Notes: generated by a model from the letters alone, not told the origin. Shown: positions 41,914 through 51,210, counted from the stretch's first letter. The stretch: DNA of 64,000 nt from Streptomyces albospinus (GCF_014648695.1 NZ_BMRP01000001.1:36837-100836), one strand, 5' to 3'. Program-made: numbers and translations.

Positions 41914-42096
41914 ATGACGCGAGGTGGAAGCAACCGGCTGCTAACCGTGGAAGAGGTCGCGGCGTGGCTCAGGGTCAGTGAGACCACTGTCAGGAACAAG
42001 TACCGCGCCTGGGGGATCAAACCCCAGAAGGTCGGCCGTCTCCTGCGGTTCCGCGAGCGCGACATCGCGAACTACCTGGAGGAGCACTACGGGTGA
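41914..42096 (+). CDS. xis: Second excisionase-like HTH protein
   Basis: Sixty residues: RLLTVEEVAAWLRVSETTVR and GRLLRFRERDIANYLEEHYG. It is nearly collinear with the prophage excisionase at 27360 and has the same length. An ATG opens it. With the integrase 36 bases on, it forms a second recombination module. Confidence 0.85.
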   Translation: MTRGGSNRLLTVEEVAAWLRVSETTVRNKYRAWGIKPQKVGRLLRFRERDIANYLEEHYG

Positions 42097-42132
42097 GCCC
42101 CAGTGCTCGCAGAGAGCAAGGAGTCAGCTTCG

Positions 42133-43314
42133 ATGGCCACCGTCTACCAGAGGTGCAAGAGCGACAAGCGGAGCGTCAACTACCCCTGTGAAAAGCCCCG
42201 GTGCGGACACGCGTGGACGGTCCGCTACCGGGAACCGGGCGGCGGCGAACGTCAGCCGAGCTTCGAGAAGAAGTCTCAAGCCGACGCTTTCGCCGAAAGA
42301 CTGCAGCGCGATAAGTACGAGGGCCTCTACCTCGACCCCAAGCGCGGAGAGATCGGCCTGCGCGCCTACGCCACGGAGTGGCTACAGCGCCAGATCATCA
42401 GCGACTCCACGTACCGCAACTATGAGAGCTTCCTGCGGATCCATCTGCTCCCTTACCTGGGTGGCAAGACGATCGCGGGTGTGCAGCGAAGGGACATCGA
42501 GGCATTCGTCGCGGCGCTGGGGAAAAAGCTCGCCGCGAGTACTGTGTGCGACCGCATGAAGACTGTCACAAGCCTCTTCCAGACCGCGATCAAGGAGAAG
42601 AGAAGGGCGGATGACCCCACTGAGGGCATCAAACTGCCCCGCAGCGCGACGCACGCGGTCGACGAGGACGAGATCCCCACGCTGCATGAGGTCGATCTCA
42701 TCGCAAAGCAGATCTCACCCCAGTACCGGCTGACCGTGTACCTACAGGCCGGTGCAGGTTTGCGGATCAGCGAGGCCCTGGCCTTCACCACCGACTGCCG
42801 TCGATCGGACTTCCTGCGCGTGCGCCGACAGGTCAGCTCGAAGGCGCACCGTGACGACTGCAAGACCCGCTTCATCCCGCTCAAGCACCGGGCCGAGGGG
42901 GAGTACCGGGACGTTCCCCTGCCCGCCTTCCTTGCCCAGGAGATCGACGCGCACCTGCGGGAATGGGGAACGGTAACGACGGCGGGTATGGAGGTCCTGT
43001 TCGCGCCACGCGACCGGGGCAAGGGCACCATGCCCACGGCCACGACCTACGCCTACCACTTCCGGAAGGCCCTCAAGGACGCGGCCATCGTCAAGCCGGA
43101 CGGGAACCCGAAGTACACCCCCCACGGCCTTCGTCACTTCTTCGCCTCGACCGCCCTCGCTCACGGCATCCCGATCCACGAGGCCTCCCGCTGGCTCGGC
43201 CACAAATCGATCAAGACCACAGTTGATGTCTACGGCCATCTCGTCCCCGCCTCATGGGACCGCTGCCGGGCCGTGATGCAGACTGCATTGCGGCCCGATT
43301 CCCCCACGTCGTAG
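42133..43314 (+). CDS. int: Second tyrosine recombinase (integrase)
   Basis: A 393-residue integrase starting MATVYQRCKSDKRS, closely similar throughout to the prophage integrase. Catalytic residues are the Arg in AGAGLRISEAL, the HxxR in THGLRHFFAS (as HGLR), the His in RWLGHKSIK, and the Tyr in TVDVYGHL. All are present, so it may be active. A tRNA-Arg 3' fragment 237 bases downstream marks a likely attachment site for this element. Confidence 0.93.
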   Translation: MATVYQRCKSDKRSVNYPCEKPRCGHAWTVRYREPGGGERQPSFEKKSQADAFAERLQRDKYEGLYLDPKRGEIGLRAYATEWLQRQIISDSTYRNYESFLRIHLLPYLGGKTIAGVQRRDIEAFVAALGKKLAASTVCDRMKTVTSLFQTAIKEKRRADDPTEGIKLPRSATHAVDEDEIPTLHEVDLIAKQISPQYRLTVYLQAGAGLRISEALAFTTDCRRSDFLRVRRQVSSKAHRDDCKTRFIPLKHRAEGEYRDVPLPAFLAQEIDAHLREWGTVTTAGMEVLFAPRDRGKGTMPTATTYAYHFRKALKDAAIVKPDGNPKYTPHGLRHFFASTALAHGIPIHEASRWLGHKSIKTTVDVYGHLVPASWDRCRAVMQTALRPDSPTS

Positions 43315-43550
43315 CCGGTCGGGGACGGTGTCAGGCTGGTGCTGGGGGCGACCGTGCGGTGGCGGCCCGCATGCTGGATCGGAGCTCGACGCGACGATGG
43401 TTCGCCTGCCGTATCGGGGCGCGTCCGGTTGGGGATTGCGTTGTGGATGGGCTGGGGCCTGCGGATGTCGGCGACGGACCGGCGTGGAGCCCGCAACGCT
43501 GTAGGGCTGGTGGTCGAGGGAACAGCATTGTGTGCTTGGCCGCAGGCGCG

Positions 43551-43604
43551 GGGCCTCGGCAGGAATCGAACCTGCGGCCAAGTGCTTAGAAGGCACCCGG
43601 TGGT
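43551..43604 (-). tRNA. tRNA-Arg(TCT) 3' fragment, probable att site
   Basis: The minus strand gives an anticodon arm GGTGC-CTTCTAA-GCACT (anticodon TCT), a five-base variable region, a T-arm GCAGG-TTCGATT-CCTGC and the acceptor strand CGAGGCC. No D-arm or 5' acceptor strand precedes it, so only the 3' half is here. Tyrosine integrases commonly use tRNA 3' ends as attachment sites. The nearby integrase at 42133 makes this a likely attL or attR. Confidence 0.75.
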
Positions 43605-43975
43605 TAACGGCGTGATGTGGCTCTGACCTGCGTCGTTGTCTTGATCTGACAGGGGACCGGGGCAATTTCCTGGGTTTGCGGGAAAGTCGTCTGCACTCTG
43701 AAACTCGCCAGCAAAGTCAGTCAGCAGATGCAGCAGCGGTGAGACTCGACTCTCGCCTGGATTGGGCAGCGGATGGAGCCCCCGGTGCAGGCGTCCCACC
43801 GTATAAGCGAGCGCGGGCCTGCACCATGTCTCGGTTTCACCGGTCGGGCACTACGTGATCTTCCGTCTCGGGTGTCGAATGTGCACGGGTCGGAGGCGGG
43901 GGCCGATACGCTGCTGCGAAACGCTCCCGGTGCGCCCCGTCCGGATCGTACGATCGAGGCGAGGTGAGGGGGCTC

Positions 43976-45088
43976 ATGAACATCTCCGCGTTATGCAATC
44001 CCTACGACTACCGGAACCCGGTGCGCGATGCCGCCTTCTTCGCCGGGCGGGGCGAGGAAGTCGCGGTCATCAAGTACGAGCTCGACCAGGCCGCCGTGGA
44101 CCGGCCGTCAGTTTGTGTCGTCGTCCACGGGCCACGAGCGGCAGGGAAGACGAGCCTGCTCAACGCCACTGAGTGGATGGCCAAGAAAAACGGGTTCGTC
44201 ACCGTACGCGTGGAGCTGATCGAGGGCGACGGGGAGCCGGCGGTCTTCTTCCGGAAGGTGTACGAGGAACTGGTCTCCGCGATCACCGCCGAGGGTACGG
44301 ATGAGATGAGCGTCCCCGGACCGGCCGCGGTGCGACGGGTGATGGCGGGAGCGGCCGAAGCCGCCTCGGTGGCACCACTGGAGTTTCCAGAAGCCGTGGC
44401 ACTCGCCGGGTCGGAGGGGCGGCTGCCGGAGGCGGCGCTGCGGGCCGATCTTGCCTACTTCGTAGGGCTACTCGGGCATCCGATCGTGCTGCTTGTCGAC
44501 GAAGCCCAGCTGATAGCCAACGATGCCCGTGCGTTGTCCGTTCTGCGGTTCCTCACCTCACGCGTGGACGGGCTCGTACTGGTACTCGCTGGCACCTCCG
44601 GACTCATCGACCGCATCACCGACGTTCACTCACCGATCTTGCGGCAGTTCAAGGAAATTGAGGTCAGAGGATTCATCGAGTGGGAGGACGTCTACGCGTG
44701 CATGGTGCGCCCGCTCGTGAGCGTTGGTATCCACGGCTCCGCGTCGGCCAACGTGGTCTCCGCCCTGAGGCAGCTCACGGACGGAAATCCCTACGAAATT
44801 CAGCTGTACTGCCACGAGATGTTCGCCCGCTGGCAGCGTGGTGCGGCCGAAGGCATGAAGCTCACCGCGGAGGTACTGGAAGGCATCCGTTCCCGTATGG
44901 AGTCGGGGCGCGATGTCCTCGAGCGTCCATTGATCCGCGCGGTACGCGCGATGGAACGGCATGATCTCATCGCGTTCAATGTGTTGTCCTCGGCGCTCGG
45001 CCACGCGACGGCGGACGAAACCTGGTTCGCCTACAACATGGTTGGATCACCGGAGATCACACGTGCGCAGTACGACCGATGTCGGTAA
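43976..45088 (+). CDS. AAA ATPase part of a split ATPase-glycosyltransferase gene
   Basis: About 370 residues. The ATG follows GAGGGGG; a GTG four codons up is also possible. NPYDYRNPVRDAAFFAGRGE opens an ORC/STAND-like AAA module; Walker A is VVHGPRAAGKTSLLN and Walker B is PIVLLVDEAQLIA. A helical lid and winged-helix region follow, ending RAQYDRC. It stops at TAA, but the same frame continues SLIADGIIADEDTVRFALHT directly into the next gene. Relatives appear to be one polypeptide, so this is probably one gene with a nonsense change. Confidence 0.75.
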   Translation: MNISALCNPYDYRNPVRDAAFFAGRGEEVAVIKYELDQAAVDRPSVCVVVHGPRAAGKTSLLNATEWMAKKNGFVTVRVELIEGDGEPAVFFRKVYEELVSAITAEGTDEMSVPGPAAVRRVMAGAAEAASVAPLEFPEAVALAGSEGRLPEAALRADLAYFVGLLGHPIVLLVDEAQLIANDARALSVLRFLTSRVDGLVLVLAGTSGLIDRITDVHSPILRQFKEIEVRGFIEWEDVYACMVRPLVSVGIHGSASANVVSALRQLTDGNPYEIQLYCHEMFARWQRGAAEGMKLTAEVLEGIRSRMESGRDVLERPLIRAVRAMERHDLIAFNVLSSALGHATADETWFAYNMVGSPEITRAQYDRCR

Positions 45089-45127
45089 TCACTGATTGCG
45101 GACGGCATCATCGCCGATGAGGACACC

Positions 45128-47425
45128 GTGCGGTTCGCCCTGCACACCGAACTCTTTGACGAGGTCTATGCGCGGCTGTGGACGGTCGGGAAAGTCGGAT
45201 CGGCTCCGCACACTCAGTACACCAGCCGGAACAACCTCCATCAGCTGATGGTCCAGCGTCTCGACCATCTCCTGCGCGACTTCGCAGCCGGGCCGCTCCA
45301 GACCTTCCCCACCTGTTGCCCTGCCATGAACGGGAGCCATATCGAGGAGATCTTCAACGCTCTGGAGACGTTGCCCGAGGCAGGGCCGAACGCTGCCCCG
45401 CGGATCAGTCTCCTTCATAAAGCGATCCTGCGTGCGGAGGAGCCCTTGGCTCTCGATCTTACTACTGTGACCTGCACATATGCCGGTCATACCGTGGAGC
45501 GTTGGTTGTACGCGGCAGACACGGATGACATCGCTCTGGCTGACTCTTCCGACTTCAAAACGGCCACCGAGCGGCTCGCACGGCTCGGCGGCGAGTTCAC
45601 GGCCGACCGGGTCCGCGTGCCGCTCCGGTCGTGGCCAGCACGGAGCTGGTTCCAGAGAGCGACAGGAGGGCTGCGCACCGAACTCGCGGACAACCACCTC
45701 CACGCGGGGTACGGCACGTACAGGCGGGGTGACGTCCCCGCCGCAGTTGATCATTTCCGGGTCTCGTTCACGCTGGCTCCCGGCTGGGAGCAGGCCAACA
45801 ACCTGACGTACCTCACCCTGGTCACTCGGGGCACAGACGATGCGCTCACCTGGGCCGAACGCGCCCTCGAACTGGCCGACGCCCCCTGGAACCGTGCACT
45901 GAGCCTCTACAACGCGGCCATAGCACAGCTCCTGGCAGGAGACCGGATTGCGGCCGCCGACCACTTGGCGAACGCGGCCGAGGTGTTGGACAGCGCGGCG
46001 ATGTCCGACCACACCGTGGATTTTCTGCTTCTGCCGAACCCCGACGATATTACGACTCTGCGTGAGGAGACCGGGGTTGACTTGGTTAAGGCGGTGCGCT
46101 GCGCCCACTCCCTGCTCGGCACCGGCTCCGGTAGCCCGGGAATCCTTCAGAAGCGGGATGAGGAGGAGGACGAGAAGAGCGCGCTCCGGGATCAGCGCGT
46201 CGACCATCCCGCTCCCGGCCACCGAGCACCGGTCATTCTGTCCGTGGCCACCGAGTGGGCGTCCTCTCACGGCGGGCTCAGCACCTTCAACCGCGATCTA
46301 TGTCGCGCGCTGGCTGACGCCGGCGCGCGGGTGTTCTGCGTGGTGCTCGCTGCCGCTTCCGAGGAGGTGACAGCGGCGGCCGAGTCGGGTGTCATCCTGC
46401 TTCCTGCGCCCGATATGCCCGGAGCCTCCGAGGACATGCGGCTCACCAGTCGGCCGAAACTTCCCATGGGGACGCTGCCCGATCTTGTGGTGGGGCATAG
46501 CCGGATCACCGGGCCAGCGGCGAAAAAGATCGCCGACGACTTCTTCCCCACGGCCCGCCGACTGCACTTCGTGCACATGGCTCCGGACGAAATTGAGTGG
46601 TACAAGCCGGACCGACGGACCGATGCCGGGCTACGGGCCGAAGAACGGACGGACATTGAACGCACTCTTGGCAGAAGCGCGCATCGGGTGGTCGCGGTCG
46701 GCCCCCGGCTGCACGACCAGTTCCTGGCCGAGTTCACCGGTACAGAGGCTCATCCGCCGCTGCGACTCGACCCCGGGTTCGACTCCGCCGCGTCTTCAGT
46801 ACCCCGCACACCACCAGGAGGTTCCCCGTGGCGGGTTCTGCTGATCGGTCGTACCGAGGACGCCCGCCTGAAAGGGGTGGATCTCGCCGCTGCGGCCTGT
46901 GGCCGCGTCGCGACGTGGTTGCACGAAGACGGTCTGCGCCGGCTCAGGCTGCTCGTCCGCGGAGCTCCGGAAGACGCTGTGGAACAGCAGCGAGCGGACA
47001 TCATGACATGGGCTGCCAGCCCACAACTCGAAGTCGTCGTCCGCGCATACGCATCCGCCGAGGAGCGCATTGCCAACGACCTGAACAGTTCCAGCCTGGT
47101 GATCGTCCCATCCAGGTCCGAGGGGTTTGGCCTGGTCGGCGTCGAAGCGATCGCTCAAGGCGTCCCCGTCCTCGTCAGTTCGGGGAGCGGTATCGCCCAG
47201 ATGCTGCGCGAGATACTTGGGCATGAGGCGGCCGATCCATTTGTCGTGTCCATCTCCGGCGATGATGAAAGGGACACAGATAAGTGGGCGCGGGCCATCG
47301 ACCGGAAGCTGAGGGACCGCGAAGGTGCCTTCCGGAAGGCAGCAGAGCTGCGGGCGCAACTGGCGGAGCGAGTGCCGTGGAGGAAGGCCGCCGCCGTGGT
47401 GCTCGGTGCCGCGGCGCAGCAGTGA
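45128..47425 (+). CDS. TPR-glycosyltransferase part of the split gene
   Basis: 765 residues from a GTG in FALHTELFDEVYARLWT. The first part completes a winged-helix domain. TPR-like repeats follow (about 180-310, HAGYGTYRRGDVPAAVDHFR). A GT-B glycosyltransferase begins near 365 (VATEWASSHGGLSTFNRDLC), with the donor-site motif SRSEGFGLVGVEAIAQGVPV near 650. The frame is shared with the ATPase gene across the TAA. Fused ATPase, TPR sensor and glycosyltransferase would suit a host-conflict system that modifies a target on sensing invasion (inference). Confidence 0.7.
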   Translation: MRFALHTELFDEVYARLWTVGKVGSAPHTQYTSRNNLHQLMVQRLDHLLRDFAAGPLQTFPTCCPAMNGSHIEEIFNALETLPEAGPNAAPRISLLHKAILRAEEPLALDLTTVTCTYAGHTVERWLYAADTDDIALADSSDFKTATERLARLGGEFTADRVRVPLRSWPARSWFQRATGGLRTELADNHLHAGYGTYRRGDVPAAVDHFRVSFTLAPGWEQANNLTYLTLVTRGTDDALTWAERALELADAPWNRALSLYNAAIAQLLAGDRIAAADHLANAAEVLDSAAMSDHTVDFLLLPNPDDITTLREETGVDLVKAVRCAHSLLGTGSGSPGILQKRDEEEDEKSALRDQRVDHPAPGHRAPVILSVATEWASSHGGLSTFNRDLCRALADAGARVFCVVLAAASEEVTAAAESGVILLPAPDMPGASEDMRLTSRPKLPMGTLPDLVVGHSRITGPAAKKIADDFFPTARRLHFVHMAPDEIEWYKPDRRTDAGLRAEERTDIERTLGRSAHRVVAVGPRLHDQFLAEFTGTEAHPPLRLDPGFDSAASSVPRTPPGGSPWRVLLIGRTEDARLKGVDLAAAACGRVATWLHEDGLRRLRLLVRGAPEDAVEQQRADIMTWAASPQLEVVVRAYASAEERIANDLNSSSLVIVPSRSEGFGLVGVEAIAQGVPVLVSSGSGIAQMLREILGHEAADPFVVSISGDDERDTDKWARAIDRKLRDREGAFRKAAELRAQLAERVPWRKAAAVVLGAAAQQ

Positions 47426-47429
47426 GCGC

Positions 47430-48116
47430 TTATACCTGTGTGAACGCGGCTGCAGAGACGTCGCGTTCGAGTATTGCCCGGTGGAACTCGTAGGTGCGGA
47501 TGTTCGAGATCTTGATCAGTAGACAGTAGCGTTCTTCGGAGGCGATCTCCCTGGCCACCTGCGCGTACTCGCGCCGGAGGAAGTGGATGGCAGCCTGGTT
47601 TGCCAGTGCGCTCTGCCCGCACACCAGGACCACAGGGCGGCTCGACTCCTGGGGTGTGAACTTCGCAACGAGGGCGTATTCCTCGTTGCCGTGGTCGAAG
47701 AGGTACTGGTCGCCGCCGACAGAGAAGGCCACTGAATCGGGCCGATCGCTGTAGGGGTGGATGGTGACGCCCGGCAGATACGCGGCGAGATGCCCTCCTG
47801 CGCGGACATTGGCGTCGCCGAGCGGACCGCCGACGCAGAACTCAGTGTGGTCGCCGTTGCTACCGCGGAAGGTATCGGTTGCCACCGATACCTGACAGCC
47901 CAACTCGCCCGCGAGCATGGCTATCTGCACTACTGCCTGCACGTCCCTGCGGTGCACGGTGCGGGGCGAGTTGTGTTTGCTGGGCAGCACGACGAGACAG
48001 GTCTCGCCGGGCCTGACACCGAAGAAGCTCGCCTTCCTGTACAACTTCCGGGTGCGCTTGCCGCGCTCCCACAACCAGACGAACCCACCGCTGAGAAGAC
48101 TGGTCACCAGCCCCAT
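47430..48116 (-). CDS. Membrane-anchored protein of unknown function
   Basis: A 228-residue protein, convergent with the split gene and five bases from it. The N-terminal GLVTSLLSGGFVWLWERGKR is a signal anchor. The rest is an alpha-beta domain (ETCLVVLPSKHNSPRTVHRR, GDHTEFCVGGPLGDANVRAG, DRPDSVAFSVGGDQYLF). The family occurs in Streptomyces but I cannot name it. It may serve with the neighbouring ATPase-glycosyltransferase; the shared 3' junction suggests moving together. Confidence 0.6.
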   Translation of the reverse strand: MGLVTSLLSGGFVWLWERGKRTRKLYRKASFFGVRPGETCLVVLPSKHNSPRTVHRRDVQAVVQIAMLAGELGCQVSVATDTFRGSNGDHTEFCVGGPLGDANVRAGGHLAAYLPGVTIHPYSDRPDSVAFSVGGDQYLFDHGNEEYALVAKFTPQESSRPVVLVCGQSALANQAAIHFLRREYAQVAREIASEERYCLLIKISNIRTYEFHRAILERDVSAAAFTQV

Positions 48117-48244
48117 CGCTATGTTCGCGAGCGTGGAAAGAATTGCTTGCCCCTCCCCTTGCGGATCGATCTCCCACCATTCTCAGTGAGTATCCGCCCC
48201 GGAAACATGGTCTGCGGGGCGGCGTCCTCAAGAGGTCTTAAGAC

Positions 48245-48395
48245 CGCCTTCAACGTGGTGAGGAGGGCGAGTCGCTTGTAGCAGCACAGGATAGCGGCCA
48301 AGCCGAGAAGGGGCAGGTAGTTGCGGGGCTTGCGTTCGTAGGGAGTGCTGAGTAGGCGGTATCCGGACAGCCGGGAAATGGCCGCTCGATGTATT
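48245..48395 (-). pseudogene. Transposase C-terminal remnant
   Basis: A minus-strand frame encodes RLSGYRLLSTPYERKPRNYL and LGLAAILCCYKRLALLT, the end of an IS5-type transposase as seen in Streptomyces. No catalytic domain or intact terminal repeats are visible. The neighbouring NTPase fragment is broken here, so the element probably inserted into it. Confidence 0.55.
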
Positions 48396-48406
48396 TTCGG
48401 TGCGCC

Positions 48407-49010
48407 GCGGCCACCCACCTCGCTGTGCATGGGCTGCGTAGCCGCTCGGCCTCGGGCCTGGACCTTCCGGACGGGGCGGACTCGATTCGGCTCGACTTCG
48501 AGACCGACGACCCGACCGACGACATCCGGGTCACCTTCTCCGACGGGCGCCGCGCCTAGGTGTCCGCCAAGCGCAAGGTCGCCAAGGGGCGTCCGATCGA
48601 GGAGACCGACGCCGGATCGGTTGCGCAAGCCTCCAGATTGGGGCCTGATGACCTTCTGGTGATCGCGTGTGAGGACTTTGCCGGCCCGCTAAGGACCTCG
48701 ATCGCGTGCTCCGGAGGCACAGGGCCGGCCTGCGGATGGAGACCGAGGCCGAGCAACGCGCCTTCAAGCCCCTCGACGACCTGCTCCCCGCAAGCACGCG
48801 CGAGCTCGTCCTGGATCGGGCGCACATCCTGCACCTGCCCAACTCGACCGGGGCAGCAGCCTCCCGGGACCTCCTGGCTGCGCTCATGGACTATGTCGTG
48901 ATCGATGAGCAGGGGCAGCGGGCCGTGACTGTCCTCGCCGACCTCTTCCACCGACAAGCCGGCCAGGCGGTCGGCAGCGGCATTGACGCCTGGGGCATGG
49001 CTTTGAATAG
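48407..49010 (+). pseudogene. NTPase N-terminal fragment with stop and frameshift
   Basis: Restored, it reads HLAVHGLRSRSASGLDLPDG, ADSIRLDFETDDPTDDIRVT, (TAG at 48557), VSAKRKVAKGRPIEETDAGS, then, after a frameshift near 48687, DLDRVLRRHRAGLRMETEAE, VIDEQGQRAVTVLADLF. This is the N-terminal effector-like part of large Streptomyces NACHT/STAND-type ATPases often tied to defence. The start is lost at the transposase junction and the end breaks at about 49010. Confidence 0.6.
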
Positions 49011-49038
49011 CGCTGGGTGGGTATCCAGGAGACGAGGG

Positions 49039-49720
49039 TCACGCGGCGAACCGGGCTGCCCGCTCGCGGAGTTCCTGGGCTTCCGGGACGCCGCTGTAGC
49101 GGCGGAGGCGTACGCGCATGTCTTGGAGGGAGGCCTGGACCTTCACGGCGCGGATGCCGTCCGCGCAGTCGAGGAAGTCCCGCCAGGTCATCATGGCGCC
49201 GTCGACATCGCCTTGGCGGAGCCGTATGCCGCCCAGGCAGGCCAGGACGATGGCGCGGGTGCGGCGGCGGTCGAGGCCGTGGATGTCGATGGCGAGGTGG
49301 AGGTGCTCCTCGGTGCCGTCGAGGTCGCCGAGGCGGGAGAGGAACATGCCTGATTCGTGGGCTCATCGGCCGGGGGAGTAGTGGGCTGCCCAAGAGTCGC
49401 CGCCCGCGGTGGCCGGCTTGCCGATGGCGGTCTCGGCCATGGCGAGGTGCTTGGTGGCCATGTGGCGGTCGTCGTCCTGGGCGGTGGCGTTGGCGAGGGG
49501 TGGCGGCCGTAGTCCAGGCAGGCTTCGCCGAGTTGGACGGCCTCGGCTCGGTAGCCCGGGTCGACGCACTACACGGCGAGCCTCCGCAGGGCGGTGGCGG
49601 ACAGTTCCGGGTGGCCGGCCTCTGAGGCCAGGCGGAAGGAGTGGGCGAGGATGGCTGCTACCGGGGCTTGCACTACGGGGCGGTGCCCTCGAGTGATCAG
49701 CGGCGTGGTGCGTATGGTTT
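49039..49720 (-). pseudogene. XRE/TPR regulator, C-terminal remnant
   Basis: Minus-strand frames together give AAILAHSFRLASEAGHPELS, ATALRRLAV (TAG at about 49569), AEAVQLGEACLDYGR, DDDRHMATKHLAMAETAIGK and MFLSRLGDLDGTEEHLHLAI to KVQASLQDMRVRLRRYSGVP. This is the TPR half of a Streptomyces XRE-family regulator, broken by two in-frame stops and at least one frameshift. It grades into repeat R1 copy c. Confidence 0.65.
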
Positions 49721-50092
49721 CGACGGTGCTGGCGTCCGCCGTGCGGTAGCCAGTTGACCGCTGGACTGGCTGGCCGGGAGAGGGGCGTACGCTCCGCTTC
49801 AGCACCGGGGCCAGCTCACAGGCCTTCATCGCACCGCATGGGGTAACGAGCAGCTCAGCGCCGCTGCGATCCCCCCGGGCGCGGCCTGAGATGCCTCTTG
49901 ACGTTCACCCCGTCGTTTCGGGGGCCGATTCCCGTGTCGTTTCTGTGTACGTCCTTGGATACGACGCCCCACCCCACCAGTAGCCGCAGATCATGCGTGC
50001 TGCGAGCCACCAGCGGGCGAGGGCGACTGTATATCTGTGCAGCAAAGCATCCGATCTACCTGTAACGGCCCCGGCGCCTTCGGGCCTCACGC
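49648..50092. repeat. R1 long repeat, copy c (extended)
   Basis: About 445 bases similar to 39735-40182, with the right 270 bases also similar to copy a. It includes CCGTCGTTTCGGGGGCCG, CTTGGATACGAC, GGCGACTGTATATCTGTGCA and a tail that reads RYR-stop on the minus strand. Confidence 0.75.
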
Positions 50093-50559
50093 AACTTTCG
50101 GCACCCGCCAGAGCCCCAACTTCAAGGAGGGAGTGCTGGTTTCACGTTTGGTGGCGGGCGCGGTGGTGTTGGGGGCCGGTCCTGGAGCGGTGCGTGGGCG
50201 GCGGGCCTGGGGGCGGTCGGTCGGCGGGGGAGCGGGGTTCGTGCGGTTGGAGGTGGTCGGTCGGTGTGGTGGTTTCGGGTCGTTGGTGGGTGCGGGTGAA
50301 GCCGAAGTGCAGATCGTTCCGGAGCCGTCGGGTGCCGGAGAAGACGGCAGGGCCGGCTTACCGAGGGGCCCGGGCGTTCGTGAGCATGGTCAAAGCGGCG
50401 TGATCTCCGTGTCGCAATGCAGCTGCCGTTACGCCACTCGGTGTCGAACATAGCGAATTCTGCACTGCTGCACTCGGCTAGTAGAGAGATGGCTCGGCAG
50501 TGGCTCGTTGGTGGCTCGGTACTGACTCCTATGTTTCTGAGCTGGGGAAAGGCGACTGC
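50093..50559. other. Gene-free stretch, R2-like copy c
   Basis: No credible gene. GGTCGGTCGGTGTGGTGGTT and AAGCCGAAGTGCAGATCGTT match R2 copy a near 33280-33350, and GTGCCGGAGAAGACGGCAG onward matches copy b at about 41120. So the copies share different parts of one ancestral region. Confidence 0.55.
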
Positions 50560-50898
50560 ATGAACAGCTTTACCTCGGACGGTGGTCGCATTCTCCCGCC
50601 TCGTCGCGCGTCGAACATCGACGATGGCGATGACAATTTCGCTGGTCGGTTTCTCTATTACTTCACGTCAGCGCCATACGGATTCGGTCCCGCTTCCCGG
50701 GCGCCATCTGCCGATGCCCGCTGTTTCTCCCTGCCCCTTGCCAGTTGCCCTACCTCATGTTTCCACCCTTGCCGACGACCATCTGACTCCATGCCCGCGA
50801 CAAGTTGCACTCTGCTCCCGACCCCCGAGCCTGTGGTGCAGGAGTGGGCGGTCGAACGAGTTCGGACCGTGGTCCGGTCGATCAACCGGACAGCGTGA
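50560..50898 (+). CDS. Possible conserved small protein, copy 2
   Basis: MNSFTSDGGRILPPRRASNI, GDDNFAGRFLYYFTSAPYGF and SRAPSADARC parallel the product at 41395. The frame then runs on past the similar part. GGGGAAAGG lies 11 bases upstream. It may be a real small protein or only duplicated DNA. Confidence 0.35.
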   Translation: MNSFTSDGGRILPPRRASNIDDGDDNFAGRFLYYFTSAPYGFGPASRAPSADARCFSLPLASCPTSCFHPCRRPSDSMPATSCTLLPTPEPVVQEWAVERVRTVVRSINRTA

Positions 50899-51210
50899 GC
50901 GGAGACCACACGCCGAACCACTGCTCGGCGCCCCACGCCTCGAACCGTTCCAGCTCGGTGAACCCCAGCTTCGCCGAGAGGCGCATCGAGCTGGTGTTGG
51001 CGCTCTGGGTGTAGAGCACCACCGGCTCACCGGGCAGCGCGCCGGCAAACCAGTCGAGTACCGCTGTGCACGCCTCGGTGGCGTACCCGCGGCCCCACGC
51101 CTCCGGTAGGAACAAGTAGCCGAGCTCCGTCTCCCCGGCCTCCAGTCGGTGGCACTCGGACTCTCGGGGTCGTGCGGTTTGAGCTGGACCGTGCCGATCA
51201 TTGCTCCGTC
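50882..51210 (-). pseudogene. GNAT acetyltransferase remnant, frameshifted
   Basis: The main frame has ELGYLFLPEAWGRGYATEAC (motif A region) and SMRLSAKLGFTELERFEAWG. The expected upstream sequence MIGTVQLKPHDPESPSATDW lies in another frame, so there is a frameshift at about 51147. The N-terminus beyond that is missing. It is an inactive GNAT fragment. Confidence 0.6.
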
